From positions 1-42,463 of the forward strand of contig CAIYPA010000183.1 of NCBI GenBank assembly GCA_903927965.1: 42,463 bases of DNA, given 5' to 3'. Shown here in pieces: positions 1 through 9,309 of the stretch (the stretch's first letter is position 1; each line of letters begins with the position of its first letter). The stretch is from an uncultured Bacteroidia bacterium (GTDB lineage Bacteria > Bacteroidota > Bacteroidia > Bacteroidales > Prolixibacteraceae). The notes under the pieces were generated by a model, which did no database searches, had not been told where the DNA came from, and worked only from the letters and a program-made list of their open reading frames with translations. The position numbers and the translations under genes were made by a program.

Positions 1-120
1 AACCCATGCCGTTCCATCGGAAAATAGCGAAACTAAATATAGGGTAGCCGGAACATTATTTGTAGTCCCGCCGACGAACAGCAGCCTCGCTATATTCTGT
101 TTTTTAATAACTTACAAAAT

Positions 121-526
121 TTAAAATGCAACTTGGGTTAACATTTTGAACTTGCCGTCAATTCGCACAACCACCATTGGAAGAGTAGTGATAAATGGAT
201 CATCTTCGATAAAGGAAGAAAATTTGGGTTTCCGTGAAACTTTGCCTTTTACGGAAATAAATTTCACTGATCTGCCTTTCGTCGGTAACCCTGAAATTGC
301 TGTCATTTTCCCGGTCGTATATGGTACCAGCATGTTTGTGAACCAATGAACTGACCGGAACACGCACATACAAAAGGTTATGCGTGCCATATTTTGTATC
401 ACGAACAGGTAATGCATATGGTGGATTCATTACCTCCGGGTTATTCAATGCAGTTACAATATATTGTTTTAGGTGCATTAGGTTTGCATTTTCAAGTCCT
501 AAAACAACCCCGTCATCTGTGAGCAT
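121..526 (-). pseudogene. Broken AlbA_2 (Schlafen-type) domain fragment
   Basis: The minus-strand frame ending at 526 encodes about 108 residues that read like the middle of an AlbA_2 domain: a DGVVLGLEN stretch, a QYIVTALNNP helix, then VRVPVSS, HKHAGTIYDREND and a FTETQIF segment, in the order usual for this family. The frame stops at 200, but an overlapping frame stays open to 121 and ends in VVVRIDGKFKMLTQVAF. This suggests a frameshift near 200-240. The N-terminal part of the domain and the whole ATPase half are absent, and in-frame stops lie just upstream of 526. Family assignment is from remembered motifs, not a search. The 3' part after the frameshift is not recognised. An intact relative lies at 19168-20916. 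Confidence 0.45.
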
Positions 527-627
527 TGTTAAACGTATTAATAATATTTCGTTTAGTTATTTCTTTTTCTCCTGTTGAGTATATTTTACCGCTCGATACC
601 TGATTTTGTAAGATCCTTGCTCATTGA

Positions 628-654
628 TTGTTTCAAAATAATGCACTATATTTG
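628..654 (+). promoter_or_regulatory. Bacteroidota-type promoter
   Basis: TTG at 628-630 is followed after 16 bases by TATATTTG at 647-654, an exact match to the TAnnTTTG -7 element of Bacteroidota primary-sigma promoters. The spacing is a little shorter than the common 19. No plus-strand gene follows. The predicted start, near 660, leads straight into the hairpin at 667-700, so the transcript would be very short. The promoter match is seen; its activity is inferred. Confidence 0.45.
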
Positions 655-660
655 CCCCAT

Positions 661-711
661 CTTATTCCCGGTTGCCGCTGAAGAAATTCAAGCTTCCGGG
701 TTTCGTTTTTT
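661..711 (+). terminator. Hairpin plus T-run, possible end of a tiny RNA
   Basis: CCCGG (667-671) and GAAG (680-683) can pair with the contiguous CTTCCGGG (693-700), leaving an internal bulge. TTTCGTTTTTT follows at 701-711. This is the layout of an intrinsic terminator on the plus strand. It sits directly behind the promoter at 628-654 and within the gap between the RhuM gene and the AlbA_2 fragment, both on the other strand. It could end a transcript of about 50 bases, or be the remnant of a larger RNA gene. Confidence 0.35.
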
Positions 712-772
712 ACCACTTCCCATACAATTGCAAATAATCATCACTTTTACATAAAGCACGCAGGTTTTGGGC

Positions 773-1798
773 TTACTTCTTCAATTTCTTTATTTCCCTG
801 TCAAAATCCGATTCATATTCTTTGTCCTGAATTACACGGAATTTGTCGTATTCCATTTCGGCTTTTAGTCTGGCTTCGAGCATGGTTATTTTGCCTTTGT
901 CGGTTAAAATGGGCGAATCGGATAATTCTAAAAATTTCACCAGAAAAACTTCCCAATCTTTCATGTTCATCACATTCCTGTTCATAGCCCTGCTTTCGGC
1001 CAAATCCAAATAAGCACTGACGATTCGTTCCAAATTTTTGATATGCTCTTCGTTTAAATAATTTTTAGCAACAACAACGTCGCTTTTAAATATTTTCCCT
1101 TTTGGGGCATGTTTCCAGGATTTTAAACCCATATACAACTTTGTGGCATCGGCTTTTGTATAAATAATCTCGGCAGCAGTCTTGCCTGTTATTGCCCAAT
1201 GAAGTTTATTCTGAACGGAAGCGAAAAAGTGCTGTGTTATTTCTGCCAAACTATCATAATCGGCAGAGAGAGCATAAATGTCAGTAATTTTCTGATATAA
1301 GCGGCGTTCACTTAACCGGATTTCCCTAATCCGCTCGAGCATTTCGTTGAAGTAATCCTGCCCAAAGTGCTTCATTTGCTTCAGTCGCTCATCATCCATT
1401 GCAAAACCTTTGATGATGTACTCGTGCAATATTTCTGTTGCCCATTTTCTGAATTCAATGGCACGGTGCGAATTAACCCTATAGCCAACAGCCACAACAG
1501 CTTTCAGATTGTAATATCTAACATCCTTTTCCTGAGTTTTTCCTTCAATAGCACCATGCGGAGTGGTGTGTGCAAAATTTGCACATACCACTTCTTCCTG
1601 TAGCTCGCCCGATTCAAATATCTTTTTTAAATGTTTGGTTATTACACTTCTGTCTTTTTCGAAAAGCACAGATAGTGCCTTTTGTGTAACCCAAACTGTA
1701 TCGTCTTTGAAAAATACATCGATGTTAACCTTGCCATCGACAGTTTGAAAAATTACAAAGTTCGAAAATTGCTGTAAGCTCGTTTCCTTATTTTCCAT
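773..1798 (-). CDS. RhuM family protein
   Basis: The 341-residue product has the typical RhuM layout. It carries an N-terminal KilA/Bro-like DNA-contacting part (VWVTQKALSVLF, then RSVITKHLKKIFESGEL near residues 36-67) and the family hallmark VRYYNLKAVVAVGYRVNS near 94-111, with a HRAIEFRKWA continuation. The C-terminal half is helical and charged. RhuM proteins were named from a Salmonella pathogenicity island, have no settled biochemical role, and commonly sit inside restriction-modification and other defence loci. The start overlaps the methyltransferase stop by 11 bases, so this is the third gene of the helicase-methyltransferase operon and is probably translationally coupled. A role as regulator or accessory factor of that system is inferred from position only. 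The length is close to normal for the family and the gene looks intact. Confidence 0.85.
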   Translation of the reverse strand: MENKETSLQQFSNFVIFQTVDGKVNIDVFFKDDTVWVTQKALSVLFEKDRSVITKHLKKIFESGELQEEVVCANFAHTTPHGAIEGKTQEKDVRYYNLKAVVAVGYRVNSHRAIEFRKWATEILHEYIIKGFAMDDERLKQMKHFGQDYFNEMLERIREIRLSERRLYQKITDIYALSADYDSLAEITQHFFASVQNKLHWAITGKTAAEIIYTKADATKLYMGLKSWKHAPKGKIFKSDVVVAKNYLNEEHIKNLERIVSAYLDLAESRAMNRNVMNMKDWEVFLVKFLELSDSPILTDKGKITMLEARLKAEMEYDKFRVIQDKEYESDFDREIKKLKK

Positions 1799-4700
1799 GG
1801 CTGCCTCCTTCTATTATTGCTATCTCATCATCCGTTAATTCATACAGCTTGTAAACCATCTCATCCAATTGCTTCTCTAAAACACTGGTGTCGGCTTTGG
1901 AATTTGCTGCTTTTGATGAAAGGATCTTATCAACAATCGTAATGAAGGGTTCTTGGTAAGTTGAAACAATATTAGGGATTGGCAATTCTTTAGCGTCATC
2001 AGGATAAAAATGTAGTGACTCTGAAAGGAAATTTAAAAAATACCAATTAATAATATTTGAATTCAAAATGCCTAATAAGAATAAGTAATTAAATTCAATA
2101 GCTCTCTGAATTTTCTCCTTAGTAAGATTTCTTCTCACAGAAACATGTGTAGCTTTTTTTAGCAAATCCCATTTTACACAATTTATTACAGTATGACTGT
2201 TGTAAAAGTTTTGCTTATCGAATGCGAATCTCAAGCGATCTTTAACAACATTTATAAAAAATATTTTTTCATTTTCAAATAGTTCTGTAAACATTGAATT
2301 GTAGTGTTCATCGGGTTTGTAGTCTAACCAACCAAATTGAGTGTATGAATAGCGGTCGATATTTTTACCTTCGATAAATGGCTTGAATCCCTTATTGAAA
2401 TTTTGATGGATGTAATTCTCTTTGCCAATATTTTCAGTTTTATGATTTATTCTTGCTCCGTAAGCTATTAAACAAATCTCATCTAACCTAAGTGAATCCT
2501 TCCAAATTTTAGATTTTAAATTCAGTGAACTGGTAATATCCTTGGTTTCAAATCGATAATCTTTTAATCCTAAAAATAGGTTTTGATTAATATTTTTAAC
2601 TATGAATGAGTTGTCAAAAAAATTAGTTTCGGATTTTGCAATTCTAATCGATGTTGTTTCCTTGTTTTTACAATTAACAACGCTCAAAATAACATTTTTA
2701 ACAATGGCAGTTTCAAAAACATAATATTCGCTTGTATCTAAAATTTCTCTGACAAAGTATTTATCAATAAGCATTTTTCTTGATAATGAGCCATAGTTTT
2801 GATTTGTAAATGAATATGGAATAATATATGAGAAAACACCATTTTGTTTCAGAAGGTACATAGTTTTTTCGATAAAAGCTATATATATATCCGTTCTTCC
2901 TTTACAGGTTTCAAAGTGTTCAAAGAGATATTTTTTTGTACTTAATTCTAAATTTTCAACATTTACATACGGTGGATTTCCAATTACAATATCGAACCCT
3001 TTTTCCAACTCTTTCCCGAACATCCATTCGGGTTCAAACCAGTTGGCAAAATGGTTTTGGTCGTAGGGGTCGAAAGAGGCAATGTTTTCGGCTACGTGCA
3101 ACACCGCATCCTTGTTTAGACCATTTTGCTTGATCCTTAGGTTGTTTTCGAGTTGTTTAATAAACTCTTTTTGTGCCTTAATTTTCTCTTGCCTTTTGTC
3201 TATTCTCTTGTACTCTTTTTCGCCAAACAAGTTAATCGTTTCGTGGATCTCAATGTTTTCGGGTTGCTGCTCTATTTTTTGTAATTTAAGAATCGCTTCT
3301 TCAATATCTATCAGGATTTTAGCGATTTCCTCTTCATTTCTTTCAACCAATAAGGTCTTAATTTTTTCCGACATCTCTTTCCGCAACTGTTTGTCGCGGC
3401 TTTGATATTGGAGCTTTACTTTTCGTGTTTTGGCATTGAAATAAAGGTGACGTACTTCCTTTAACTCCTCTTGTAAATCTTTAATCGGATTGTTTTCTGA
3501 AAATAAATCGGTGGTCGGAATCTCCAGGCCAATCAAAGTATTGGCTGCCACAAATTTTGTCTCAAGGTTGGGCAGACTGCGTATGCCCATGTTTTCTTTG
3601 CCCTCCTGCTTGTTCTGGTCAATAATCAATGAAATAAAGAACCGCAATTTGCTTATTTGTACAGCTATGGGTTGAATATCAACACCATAAATGCAGTTTT
3701 CAATCAGGAAAAGTTTTCGTGAATAGTCGTCAAAATTATATTCCCTGTTAAATATTTCATCCACCTCCTTTAGCCTTTCGTCAACTGCCTGTTCAGCCTT
3801 TTCCCGAACAGCCTTGTCGCTAAGCCCTTTAATTGCAATCTTGTCCTTTTCAAGTTCCTTTATTTGCTCTCCAATAATTTTTTCTTTCTGCCGAGCTTTC
3901 CATTTGGTATTATCGGCGTCAAGCTTTGTAAGGAGATGCACCATTTTATGTAAAACCCCCATTGGGAATGCACCGCTACCACAGGCCGGATCGAGCAACT
4001 TGCAATTGTTGATGGCTTGGATCAATATTTTCGTTTCCTTTTCGTTAAATGGGTTCTCATTTTCTGAATATGAAAACAAATCCCTCAACCGGTTTTCAAG
4101 ATCGGGGAAATCGTTGCATTTTTGTTTCAGGTATTCCATCAGCGATTCGTCCACCATATAGTTCACAATTTCTCGTGGCGTATAAAAGCTGCCGGTTTGT
4201 TTACGTGCCGTGGTTTGTGTTTCGGGGTTATAGCTTGCCAATAAGTTCTCAAAAACTTTTCCCAAAAGTTCAGGGTCGAGGGCAATTTCTTCTTCTATCG
4301 GGGTGTTTTCAGCTACCGTAAATTTGTAACTTTCCAACAGCAACACAAGGCCTTTTACTTTCTTGATTATTAGTTTTTTAGCATCAGGATTATAGTATTT
4401 TGTCAAATCGACTTCCCGTTCTTCGCCAAAAAACAAAACGTCGGGTACGATGGCTTGTTTCTCTTTTCTTCTGGTGAAACCGTCAACGAAATAATCTTTT
4501 TTAGTTTCCTCGTCAGTTTTGTCGAGGCAATCAAATAAGCCACCGTTCAGAAAAGGTATTTCCTTGAACAGTTTTTCAATCTCCTTCACTTCAATTGAAA
4601 ACTTATCGGGGTACCGGTACAAATTTCTTACCCCCTGGTCTCCTTTTTTAAATCCGCCATGAATTTCTACAAAGCCCCTATCAGCCATACGTTGATTCAA

Positions 4701-5615
4701 TGTGCCGAAAAACAGGTTTTGTAAAATGGCATTGTAGTAATTTCCAGATTGTTCATCCCACGAAAAGTCCTTTAGAATCTTGACCAGAGAATCTTTCCGA
4801 AATAAATTTGCCGGCACTAATTTTTTCTCTTTGATAAACCAGATGAAGATCAACCTGGTAATTAACCGGATCAGGTTGGTGGCATTACGTAAATCTTTTT
4901 TCTTCTCAAGATCATCGGGGAACTGTACATTTTCCATTGCCCAGAAATACCAGTTTGCCAATTCCTGAAAGAATTTCTTGTTGAGGATGTTGACATCCAA
5001 TACCTGTAACCAATGTTGGTGAAGTTGGTCGTAATTGTTTATGCCGACCGGTTTTACCAAATCCAATAAAATGCGTTCGTGGCCAGCGTGTGTAGTATCG
5101 GTATGGATATCACGAAGGATGATTACTTTCCCAGCCTTTTCGCCCTGCCGCCAGTTTTGTTTGTATTTAAACCGTTCGCTAATGGCAATCGAAATAATTG
5201 CTTCGGGTGATAGGTAGGCATTGTATTTAAGCAACAGGGCTACAGGCATTTTGTGGCTGATCCGGTTGAAAGCCCTTGTAAGTTCCGAAATCTCGGCCCG
5301 TGTGGGTTGTTTGCTCAACTCCAGGGCAAAAAACATCAGTCCTTCATACGATTTGTCGGCCAACTGCAATGCGTTCTTGTAAGAATAACTTTCGTCGAAC
5401 AGCCCTGTTGCACGAAAAACACTATCATCAATAATACCAATGAAATAGGCTTTGGCGATGGCTGCAAAAATTTCGGTTTCCCTGAAAAAATCTCCCAACA
5501 AATCGCGAATAGGCAATTGTTCCCGGGTATTTGAATTAAGCTTTATTCCCAGTTGGTTGAACAAGTTGGTAGAAGCCTCAAAAAGTTGGGTCGAGTTAAA
5601 TATGGATAAATTCAT
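1788..5615 (-). CDS. Eco57I/TaqI-C-type adenine-specific DNA methyltransferase
   Basis: The 1275-residue protein has the N6-adenine methyltransferase core: GSFYTPREIV (475-484), SAM-binding motif I LDPACGSGAF (541-550), GVDIQP (644-649) and catalytic NPPY (880-883). A TaqI-C-like target-recognition region follows (about 1040-1210; FKPFIEGKNIDRY is a family hallmark). A charged, probably coiled-coil insert (about 705-830) separates the SAM and catalytic motifs. The 450-residue N-terminal region is helical and has no PD-(D/E)xK motif that I could identify with confidence. The protein may therefore be a modification enzyme like PglX rather than a fused type IIG nuclease. The gene starts 3 bases after the helicase stop and overlaps RhuM at its 3' end. 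It likely marks self DNA for a system in which the upstream PLD-helicase is the effector. The methyltransferase call is strong; the division of labour is inference. Confidence 0.9.
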   Translation of the reverse strand: MNLSIFNSTQLFEASTNLFNQLGIKLNSNTREQLPIRDLLGDFFRETEIFAAIAKAYFIGIIDDSVFRATGLFDESYSYKNALQLADKSYEGLMFFALELSKQPTRAEISELTRAFNRISHKMPVALLLKYNAYLSPEAIISIAISERFKYKQNWRQGEKAGKVIILRDIHTDTTHAGHERILLDLVKPVGINNYDQLHQHWLQVLDVNILNKKFFQELANWYFWAMENVQFPDDLEKKKDLRNATNLIRLITRLIFIWFIKEKKLVPANLFRKDSLVKILKDFSWDEQSGNYYNAILQNLFFGTLNQRMADRGFVEIHGGFKKGDQGVRNLYRYPDKFSIEVKEIEKLFKEIPFLNGGLFDCLDKTDEETKKDYFVDGFTRRKEKQAIVPDVLFFGEEREVDLTKYYNPDAKKLIIKKVKGLVLLLESYKFTVAENTPIEEEIALDPELLGKVFENLLASYNPETQTTARKQTGSFYTPREIVNYMVDESLMEYLKQKCNDFPDLENRLRDLFSYSENENPFNEKETKILIQAINNCKLLDPACGSGAFPMGVLHKMVHLLTKLDADNTKWKARQKEKIIGEQIKELEKDKIAIKGLSDKAVREKAEQAVDERLKEVDEIFNREYNFDDYSRKLFLIENCIYGVDIQPIAVQISKLRFFISLIIDQNKQEGKENMGIRSLPNLETKFVAANTLIGLEIPTTDLFSENNPIKDLQEELKEVRHLYFNAKTRKVKLQYQSRDKQLRKEMSEKIKTLLVERNEEEIAKILIDIEEAILKLQKIEQQPENIEIHETINLFGEKEYKRIDKRQEKIKAQKEFIKQLENNLRIKQNGLNKDAVLHVAENIASFDPYDQNHFANWFEPEWMFGKELEKGFDIVIGNPPYVNVENLELSTKKYLFEHFETCKGRTDIYIAFIEKTMYLLKQNGVFSYIIPYSFTNQNYGSLSRKMLIDKYFVREILDTSEYYVFETAIVKNVILSVVNCKNKETTSIRIAKSETNFFDNSFIVKNINQNLFLGLKDYRFETKDITSSLNLKSKIWKDSLRLDEICLIAYGARINHKTENIGKENYIHQNFNKGFKPFIEGKNIDRYSYTQFGWLDYKPDEHYNSMFTELFENEKIFFINVVKDRLRFAFDKQNFYNSHTVINCVKWDLLKKATHVSVRRNLTKEKIQRAIEFNYLFLLGILNSNIINWYFLNFLSESLHFYPDDAKELPIPNIVSTYQEPFITIVDKILSSKAANSKADTSVLEKQLDEMVYKLYELTDDEIAIIEGGSHGK

Positions 5616-5618
5616 GTT

Positions 5619-8600
5619 CTACTTGTTAGAGATAATGAACCAGTTAATCAAATCAAAATTCTCAATTTTAAATTTATCTTCCAGTTTCTTTCGCTCTGGA
5701 GATAATATCTGCGGGGCCACAAGACCTGAAAATAAATCCTGGATCTGCTTTATTGCAACAGGAGCAGTCTGTGCTTTCACCCAATTCTTTATTGATGCTG
5801 AAAGCTTTTCGAGAACCTGCTTGTCACCTTTCTCGATGTTTGGCGGGACAAGGCGATTTTCCATCTTATGGTTGCGTAAAAATGAAAGTATTTCCTGGTT
5901 GTTTTTCAATACCATAGCTGCGGCATTACTATCATCGCTAAACGGTTGATGCAATAGATAAATTTCATCATAAATATGGTTGGTACTCTCATCAGGCTTT
6001 CCCGGATAACCCAATACCGCTATAATGCTATCAGGCATTGTATTCCATTTTGTAGTTGGACGGAATTTAAAACCGGTAAAAACGCCGTTTGGCATCTTCT
6101 TAAAAAATTCCTCGTCCTGTTTAAAGAACTCAAATAATTCCTGACGAAACTGCTCAAGTGTTAAATCATTCAATCCAAGCGTTTTATCACTTGTTTCAAT
6201 ATCATCCCATGTAATCTGTAATTGACGGAGCATTTTTTCGGCCTGTTTTGGCAACAATGAATTTTCCTCCACCATCTTTTCAAATTCGGGCGTGAGTTTA
6301 TCATCCAACTCTGTGCCTACCACGCTCATTAAAGCCATCCGTTCTTCTACCCTTTTTTTGAGCCTCAGATAATCTTCGTAGTTTTTGCCGGGCCAAAAAT
6401 TTATTCCTTTGATTATTTTATTGATTGACCCCAACCGGTCGATCCGCCCCATGCGCTGGATCAAACGGACAGGATTCCAGTGTATATCGTAATTAACAAG
6501 ACAATCGCAATCCTGCAAATTTTGTCCTTCGCTTAAGCAGTCTGTTGCAATTAAAACGTCAACAGGGTTTGCAATCTTTTTTTGCGTCGTGGCGTCATAG
6601 TCTTTTATCAGTTGAAGCCATTTATCAAACGGAACCTTCCATTTCAGACCTTCACAATAATCATTTGTAAGATTGGCTTCGTACAGGTCGCTCCAATCCT
6701 TTTCGTTGTAGAGCTTTGTATATGGCGCAAAACGTTCCAGGATTTCTTCAAATTTTACTCCCGAATAACCATCATATGTTTGGCTGATTGAACCAGAAAT
6801 ATAGGCAAGATTTGCTATATTGCGTTTGCCCAATTCGCGATACAAATACTCAGAAGTGTCGCGGAATACGGTGAAAATCAGAACCTTTTTGTTGGGTGAA
6901 TTTTCCTGTTTGGACTTTATATGATAAATTAGCATGTTTAGTTTTTCATCCTCGGCGGTTCCTGCTGCAAAATCGGTTTCAAATTTTGATAAATTAGTTT
7001 GCAAGACTTTCAGTTTAGCAATATCAGCCTCCAAGTGCTTTTTGAAAATGTTAATGTTTGATATAGAGGATAATGGGATTGGATTTTTCTTTCCTAATGT
7101 AATTGGTGGTTCCTCAAGATTTGAATTGTCGTTTTCAGAAGCTGAATCCTCCAACTCATCCAATTGTTCTTCTGTCAGATCATCTTCTATTACTGTGTCT
7201 ATTTTATTGCCAATGAACAAATTAACCTTATTTAAAGCGTTGATATGATGGTTCAGGATATTTGAGACTGTACTCTTGAACGAAAACCAACTCGATTCGA
7301 GCCGTTTCATCAACAGGATATACATCATCTTAACCAAAAACTTTTCACGTTGTTTTGGGTTTTCCAGTACACTTTCAATCTTTAGGTCGGTAATGTATTC
7401 CGATGGCCTGTACGCGGTCAGGTTCACCCTTAGGGCTTTCAGTATATCGTCAAATGATTTAAGGTCTCCAAAATTCTCGGGTGTAATGTATTCGTTTACA
7501 GGTATGTCCTTTTTGGGAAAATTCATTGTACCGTATTCATCCTCAATCAGTTTACGGGTTCTGGCTACAATCAAGGCATCGGTTAGGTCAAAGAATTTTT
7601 GCGGTAGCATTGAAATGAAATCGGAAATCTTCTTGTTATCAAATTCACTCCAATCATTAAAATCCTTTTGAGCCGTTCTGAATATGTTCTCCAAACTAGG
7701 TATTTCCAATTCTGTTTCCACAAACCCACTGTCAACACCTTTGGTCATCAGTTTGAATTGGTTACGGATGTCGATTAATTTATTGTTGATGGGTGTTGCA
7801 GACAAATGAAGTACTTTCACTTCACGGTTTGTTCTGTTTGGCATTAGCACATTGTCAACCAGAAATTTGTAACGGGAGGATTTATCGTTTCTTAAATTAT
7901 GGCTCTCATCAATAACAAGTAGCAACTTTTGTTTCCGTTGCATTTTAATAAGCGGAAAGTCAGGATAACTCGATGTTAGCCTTTCATCCTGTAGATCGGT
8001 ATGATTTCGTACATAATATTCAATTTCGTCCCTCTCAAATCGTGAACCTCTACCACACTGATACTGTTCCCAGTTGTGCCGCAATTTCTTTGGACAGAAC
8101 AAAACAACTGTGTAGCCCTTGTTCTCAAAATATTTCATCACTGCCAAAGCGGTCCAGGTTTTACCCAAACCAACTGCATCGGCTAAGATTGCTCCGTTGT
8201 ACTTCTGGAGCATCTTAATTAAACTGAGCGCCCCTTTTTGCTGATAAGGGAAGAGTGTTCGGTAAATTGTTGTTTCCTCTAAATGTGCAATTTCCCTTTT
8301 GAATTCCGCATCACTTGTCAGGGAAAGCAAATCCTCTTTGAATAACTCATAAAGCACCTTGTAGTAAAGTTGATAAGGTGTATATTCTTTGAAAAGATTT
8401 TTAATCAGCTCAATGATGTGTTCTTTTACTCCAACTTTGGATTTATCGGGAAGTTCTACCTTGTCAATTGCAACATCATCCCATTGTTTTTTGAACCAAC
8501 TTTTTAATTCTTTGTAATCGTTGTCGTTACCGGTGTCGGCAGTGTTAAGTTCGACATTGCCACTTTCTTTAATTCCTAAACCTGCATCTGTCAGGTTGGA

Positions 8601-9005
8601 ACTTCCAATGATGTAGAAATTATTTCGTGCTTCTTTTTCATTATATATATACGCCTTCGCATGGCAAAAACTTCGTTGGATGTTTTTAACTGCCACTTTA
8701 TCCTGTTGCAAAAACAGGACTGCTTTTTGTGCTGACACGCTCAATGAAAGGGTGTTGTCAATGCCAGCGTTGCCGTTAAGCAAGTCAATAATTTTGTTCA
8801 CCTGCGAATCGTCTTGCAAAAGGTTTCCCAAGATCATCCTGAACTTTCCTGGGCCGTTTATTTCGTCATACATCAAGGCCAAAGCATTAACAGAAAAATA
8901 GCCGGTAACAAGGTCGAATTCACCTTGTCCTGTGTAGTTCTTTATAAAATCAAAAACCTTGTAGTAATCGTTATCCTCAGATTTTGTCTTATTGTCTAAA
9001 AGCAT
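5619..9005 (-). CDS. PLD-domain SNF2-type helicase, defence effector candidate
   Basis: The 1128-residue protein joins an N-terminal phospholipase-D-like nuclease domain to an SF2/SNF2 helicase. The PLD half shows H115-x-K117 and GSSN at 134-137, but the position usually holding the Asp of HKD is Asn122. The helicase has DAVGLGKT (276-283), DESH (366-369), LSATP (401-405), and, near 820-870, the motif V/VI pair ATDCLSEGQNL and QRMGRIDRLG. The C-terminal 250 residues are not recognised. It is the first gene of the operon with the methyltransferase and RhuM. PLD-SNF2 proteins beside large adenine methyltransferases occur in phage-defence loci, and DISARM uses separate helicase, PLD and methylase proteins, but no DUF1998 (DrmB) partner is present. 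The likely role is translocation on foreign DNA coupled to cleavage. No clear TAnnTTTG promoter was found upstream of 9005. Confidence 0.88.
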   Translation of the reverse strand: MLLDNKTKSEDNDYYKVFDFIKNYTGQGEFDLVTGYFSVNALALMYDEINGPGKFRMILGNLLQDDSQVNKIIDLLNGNAGIDNTLSLSVSAQKAVLFLQQDKVAVKNIQRSFCHAKAYIYNEKEARNNFYIIGSSNLTDAGLGIKESGNVELNTADTGNDNDYKELKSWFKKQWDDVAIDKVELPDKSKVGVKEHIIELIKNLFKEYTPYQLYYKVLYELFKEDLLSLTSDAEFKREIAHLEETTIYRTLFPYQQKGALSLIKMLQKYNGAILADAVGLGKTWTALAVMKYFENKGYTVVLFCPKKLRHNWEQYQCGRGSRFERDEIEYYVRNHTDLQDERLTSSYPDFPLIKMQRKQKLLLVIDESHNLRNDKSSRYKFLVDNVLMPNRTNREVKVLHLSATPINNKLIDIRNQFKLMTKGVDSGFVETELEIPSLENIFRTAQKDFNDWSEFDNKKISDFISMLPQKFFDLTDALIVARTRKLIEDEYGTMNFPKKDIPVNEYITPENFGDLKSFDDILKALRVNLTAYRPSEYITDLKIESVLENPKQREKFLVKMMYILLMKRLESSWFSFKSTVSNILNHHINALNKVNLFIGNKIDTVIEDDLTEEQLDELEDSASENDNSNLEEPPITLGKKNPIPLSSISNINIFKKHLEADIAKLKVLQTNLSKFETDFAAGTAEDEKLNMLIYHIKSKQENSPNKKVLIFTVFRDTSEYLYRELGKRNIANLAYISGSISQTYDGYSGVKFEEILERFAPYTKLYNEKDWSDLYEANLTNDYCEGLKWKVPFDKWLQLIKDYDATTQKKIANPVDVLIATDCLSEGQNLQDCDCLVNYDIHWNPVRLIQRMGRIDRLGSINKIIKGINFWPGKNYEDYLRLKKRVEERMALMSVVGTELDDKLTPEFEKMVEENSLLPKQAEKMLRQLQITWDDIETSDKTLGLNDLTLEQFRQELFEFFKQDEEFFKKMPNGVFTGFKFRPTTKWNTMPDSIIAVLGYPGKPDESTNHIYDEIYLLHQPFSDDSNAAAMVLKNNQEILSFLRNHKMENRLVPPNIEKGDKQVLEKLSASIKNWVKAQTAPVAIKQIQDLFSGLVAPQILSPERKKLEDKFKIENFDLINWFIISNK

Positions 9006-9171
9006 TTTTGGCGGTTAAAATATTAGGCTTTAAATATCGGTAAAAAAAGGATACGAAGAGACACTATAATGAAATCGTTGAATAGTGGTTTTACCAGTTC
9101 AAGTTGCACCGTTAATATATTCTCATATAAGTATCTGTAGGTATGTGCAATGTAGGAATTTGATACAATCT

Positions 9172-9179
9172 TTGGACAA
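9172..9179 (+). repeat. Single TTGGACAA octamer
   Basis: One isolated copy of the octamer that recurs nine more times at 19051-19167 and 21030-21135. It lies 6 bases from the stop codon of the hicB relic, much as other copies lie close to gene ends in the second defence patch. Confidence 0.5.
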
Positions 9180-9185
9180 TAAGAA

Positions 9186-9309
9186 TTAAACCACTGAGGT
9201 AAATCCATTTCCAAAATAGTGAAGGATAGCCTGTGTATTCATTTCAATTTCAATCTCATACAGCTCTTGCAATACAGCCGGGATTTCATCGCCGTTGGTT
9301 CGCATCGCG
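9186..9309 (-). pseudogene. Internally deleted hicB-like relic
   Basis: Reading the minus strand, this stretch translates to AMRTNGDEIP, then a YEIEIEMNTQAILHYF segment, then GNGFTSVV and stop. It matches the middle (AMRTDGDEIP, ELNTQALLHYF) and the last eight residues (GNEFTSVV) of the HicB-like protein at 18553-18951. About 43 codons containing the helix-turn-helix are missing, and the deletion keeps the frame. The first 48 codons are also gone. The other end runs into the PQQ-propeller gene, whose last codons read through this relic in a different frame. It is a recombination scar, not a working gene. Confidence 0.8.

Noticed and set aside
1-117. Open minus-strand stretch reading LLFVGGTTNNVPATLYLVS that leaves the window
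   Set aside because: It has no start codon after an upstream stop and is too short to judge; it may be chance or the beginning of a gene outside the window.
773-9005. Assignment of the operon to DISARM, BREX or type I restriction
   Set aside because: DrmA/DrmB, PglZ/BrxC and HsdS-type partners are absent, so only a generic defence call is supported.
5619-9005. Helicase gene as a chromatin-remodelling or RapA-type housekeeping protein
   Set aside because: The N-terminal PLD domain and the tight linkage to a large methylase point to an accessory system.
9023-9214. Minus-strand 63-codon frame beside the helicase start
   Set aside because: It reads the hicB relic and its flank in a wrong frame and has no coding signs of its own.
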